Part shown: piece after piece, positions 62,471-64,000 of the stretch
How the letters are laid out: each line of letters begins with the position of its first letter
Numbering within the stretch: the first letter of the stretch is position 1
From: CAZCFB01 sp964511535
GTDB taxonomy: Bacteria > Myxococcota_A > Polyangia > GCA-2747355 > CAZCFB01
Reading direction: 5' to 3'
NCBI GenBank assembly: GCA_964511535.1
Contig: CAZEFW010000019.1
Coordinates: forward strand, 16,222-80,221
Length of the DNA stretch: 64,000 nt
Notes under the pieces: generated by a model
The model's input: the letters and a program-made list of their open reading frames with translations, nothing else
What the model was told of the DNA's origin: nothing
The model's database searches: none
Position numbers and translations under genes: made by a program

Positions 62471-64000
62471 TCAGCGCGGCAGGCGGAACAGGTAGGTGCC
62501 CGGCTGCGCGTTCTGCTCCCGGTTGTAGACCGCCACGCAGCCGGCGGCGTCCACCGCGTAGGGCAGCCCGGGCAGCATCCACTGCTTCTTCCAGCCGCCG
62601 ATGGGCGTGGCGACCCCTGCCCCGCCGGTCCTGCGCACGAAGTGCAGGCCCGTGCGGCCGGCGCCGTCCGCCGCCTGCACCAGCAACCCCCGGTCGTCGG
62701 GAAGCCAGGTGGCGTGGCCGATGGCCCCCGGCGAGCTCCAGACCTTCTCGGCCGCGGCGCTGCTGGCCAGGTCGGAGATCCACAGGCTGTGCGGGCCGGC
62801 GCCGCTGCCCATGCGATGAGCCACCAGCGCCCCGCGCCAGGACAGGGCGAAGGCGCCCGTGGTGGCGACGGTCTTGCCCAGCCGCCGGAGCTTGCCGCCG
62901 GCCAGCGCGGCTGCGGCCACGTGGGTATCCTCGGCCAGGAACACCGCGTGCGAGCCGTCCCCTGTCAGGCCCCAGACCCGCGCCGAGCTGGCGGCTTTGG
63001 GCCAGTAGACCAGCCTGTCGGTCAGCGTCTTGACCCCCTTGCCGTCGGTGCGCACCGCGTCGAGCCGGGCGTGGCTGCTGCTGCCCTGGATCAGGTCGGC
63101 CACGAGCACCCGGGCCCCGTCGGGGCTCACCGCATACGAGAGGTCGCCGGAGATCCAGTCGTCGTTGCCGTCGAAGCACTTGCTCCAGCGATCCACCAGC
63201 TTGACCGGCGCGCTGGCCACGGGCCGGGCCACCAGCAACCGATCGACGTACTTGACGCAGTCGTGGTAGCGCCGGAAGAGCATCCTCTCTCCGTCGGGCA
63301 GGAACTGCGCGCTGTCCTCCGCTGCGTTGGACCCCACGGTCACGGACAGCCCGCTGGTCAGCAGCCGCATGCGCAGCGTGCCCGAGTTGAACGAGCAGAG
63401 CCCCTGCTTGCCGATGTCGGCCAGGTAGCTCAGCAGGGTCCCGGCGCGGTTGATGCGCAGGTCCCACACGCCGACCTTGTTGTCGAGCTTCGTCACCTTC
63501 CCCGAGGAAACATCGAGCTGCTCCAGGGTGCCGATCTTGTCCTTGCATGCCCTGACGTGGAACACCCGCTTGCCATCGGGCGCCGACAGGTGCTTGCACA
63601 GGGGGCCGCCGGCCAGGACGCTGACCTTGCCGCTGCTGGCCGGCACCCGCAGCAGCTCGTAGGCCCCGGTCACCGGATCTGTCATACGGGCGGCGAGCAG
63701 GTCAGGCCCGGCGCCGAGCCAGGAGATGCCGGTGACGCTGGCCACCCGCTTGATCAGCTTGCCCGAAGGCAGCCTCAGCTCGTACAGGTCGAGCGCCCCG
63801 TTGGGGTCCCCGCCCACCAGCCACGCCCGGTCCAGGTCCGGCGAGATGAGCGCCTGCCGGCTCTGAAACGTCGCCACCCGCTTGCCTGCGAAGTAACCCG
63901 ACAGCGCCGCGCAGGCCGGGCTCACCACATCGGGAGACGCCCGCCGATCCCGAACCGAAGCATCCGCAGGCCGCCCCCCATCCGGCCCCCGCGCCGTGCG
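62471..64000 (-). CDS. Propeller-type lipoprotein B, partial at the window edge
   Basis: The open frame runs off the right edge without a start, so the N-terminus and probable lipobox are missing. The visible 500 residues match lipoprotein A in order and motifs (CAALSGYFAGKRVATFQSRQ, ISPDLDRAWLVG, LYELRLPSGK, YAVSPDGARVLVA, PYAVDAAGCVAVYN). Tandem duplicates flanking the CAT-like and small membrane genes. Stop at 62471; the 131 bp to the small membrane gene hold nothing notable. Confidence 0.83.
   Translation of the reverse strand, partial: RTARGPDGGRPADASVRDRRASPDVVSPACAALSGYFAGKRVATFQSRQALISPDLDRAWLVGGDPNGALDLYELRLPSGKLIKRVASVTGISWLGAGPDLLAARMTDPVTGAYELLRVPASSGKVSVLAGGPLCKHLSAPDGKRVFHVRACKDKIGTLEQLDVSSGKVTKLDNKVGVWDLRINRAGTLLSYLADIGKQGLCSFNSGTLRMRLLTSGLSVTVGSNAAEDSAQFLPDGERMLFRRYHDCVKYVDRLLVARPVASAPVKLVDRWSKCFDGNDDWISGDLSYAVSPDGARVLVADLIQGSSSHARLDAVRTDGKGVKTLTDRLVYWPKAASSARVWGLTGDGSHAVFLAEDTHVAAAALAGGKLRRLGKTVATTGAFALSWRGALVAHRMGSGAGPHSLWISDLASSAAAEKVWSSPGAIGHATWLPDDRGLLVQAADGAGRTGLHFVRRTGGAGVATPIGGWKKQWMLPGLPYAVDAAGCVAVYNREQNAQPGTYLFRLPR

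Overview
The window is GC-rich, densely packed, double-stranded coding DNA from what looks like a member of the Myxococcota or a close relative, probably a draft or metagenome assembly. The evidence is: five transmembrane Hanks-type Ser/Thr kinases; at least 17 predicted lipoproteins, many with Asp-Pro-rich linkers and Cys-rich modules of the kind common in that phylum; TPR/PEGA membrane proteins; an FHA-sigma54 activator; and an AgmX/PglI-like domain inside one kinase. Taxonomy is inference. Four runs of exactly 100 N (24192-24291, 35744-35843, 50311-50410, 58269-58368) look like placeholder gaps, each inside a tandem repeat; two fall in genes and artificially break the reading frame.

Layout. 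38-2758 is a kinase with AgmX-like, TolB-like and TPR domains. 2730-9014 (minus) is a zinc-uptake operon: His-rich protein, outer-membrane barrel, ZnuA, two metal-ligand-rich lipoproteins, ZnuC, ZnuB and small membrane proteins, behind a promoter that carries an inverted repeat of Zur-box type. 9321-11788 holds a DMT transporter, a secreted archaemetzincin, MsrA and a thioesterase. 11884-22660 is a family of five paralogous surface lipoproteins (three plus, two minus) with an FGE-fold lipoprotein and a TPR/PEGA protein. 22802-34320 holds a repeat lipoprotein, a kinase, MscS, a sodium:solute symporter, an invasin-like lipoprotein, the FHA-sigma54 regulator, a small lipoprotein and TrpS. 34507-44701 holds a His/Pro-rich YXWGXW-type protein, a 230-bp element with terminal inverted repeats, two GT-C type membrane glycosyltransferases around an OmpR-type two-component pair, a hybrid histidine kinase and a Spy/CpxP-like protein. 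44875-50162 is a kinase-TPR-lipoprotein-kinase operon. 50531-53882 holds a sialidase-like lipoprotein, a GST and an MttB-family protein. 53944-59628 (minus) is a kinase-TPR/PEGA-FG-GAP lipoprotein-DUF547 series. 59672-64000 holds two propeller-type lipoprotein paralogues around a CAT-like acetyltransferase and a small membrane protein.

How the genes fit together. The recurring theme is a module of transmembrane kinase, TPR (with or without PEGA) membrane protein and secreted propeller lipoprotein with Asp-Pro linker, joined by start/stop overlaps. It occurs fully at 44875-50162 and 54980-59628 and in a kinase-less form at 17204-22660. Three kinases end in a similar short acidic/aromatic tail. 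This may be an envelope-surface signalling system; the function is inference.

Two non-coding patterns stand out. First, four genes are followed directly at the stop codon by an 8-bp-stem, 3-nt-loop hairpin and then heptad repeats of the GGCTTNR type. Second, several genes have a -10 like hexamer only 6-7 nt before their ATG, suggesting leaderless transcripts. No tRNA, rRNA or CRISPR array was recognised.
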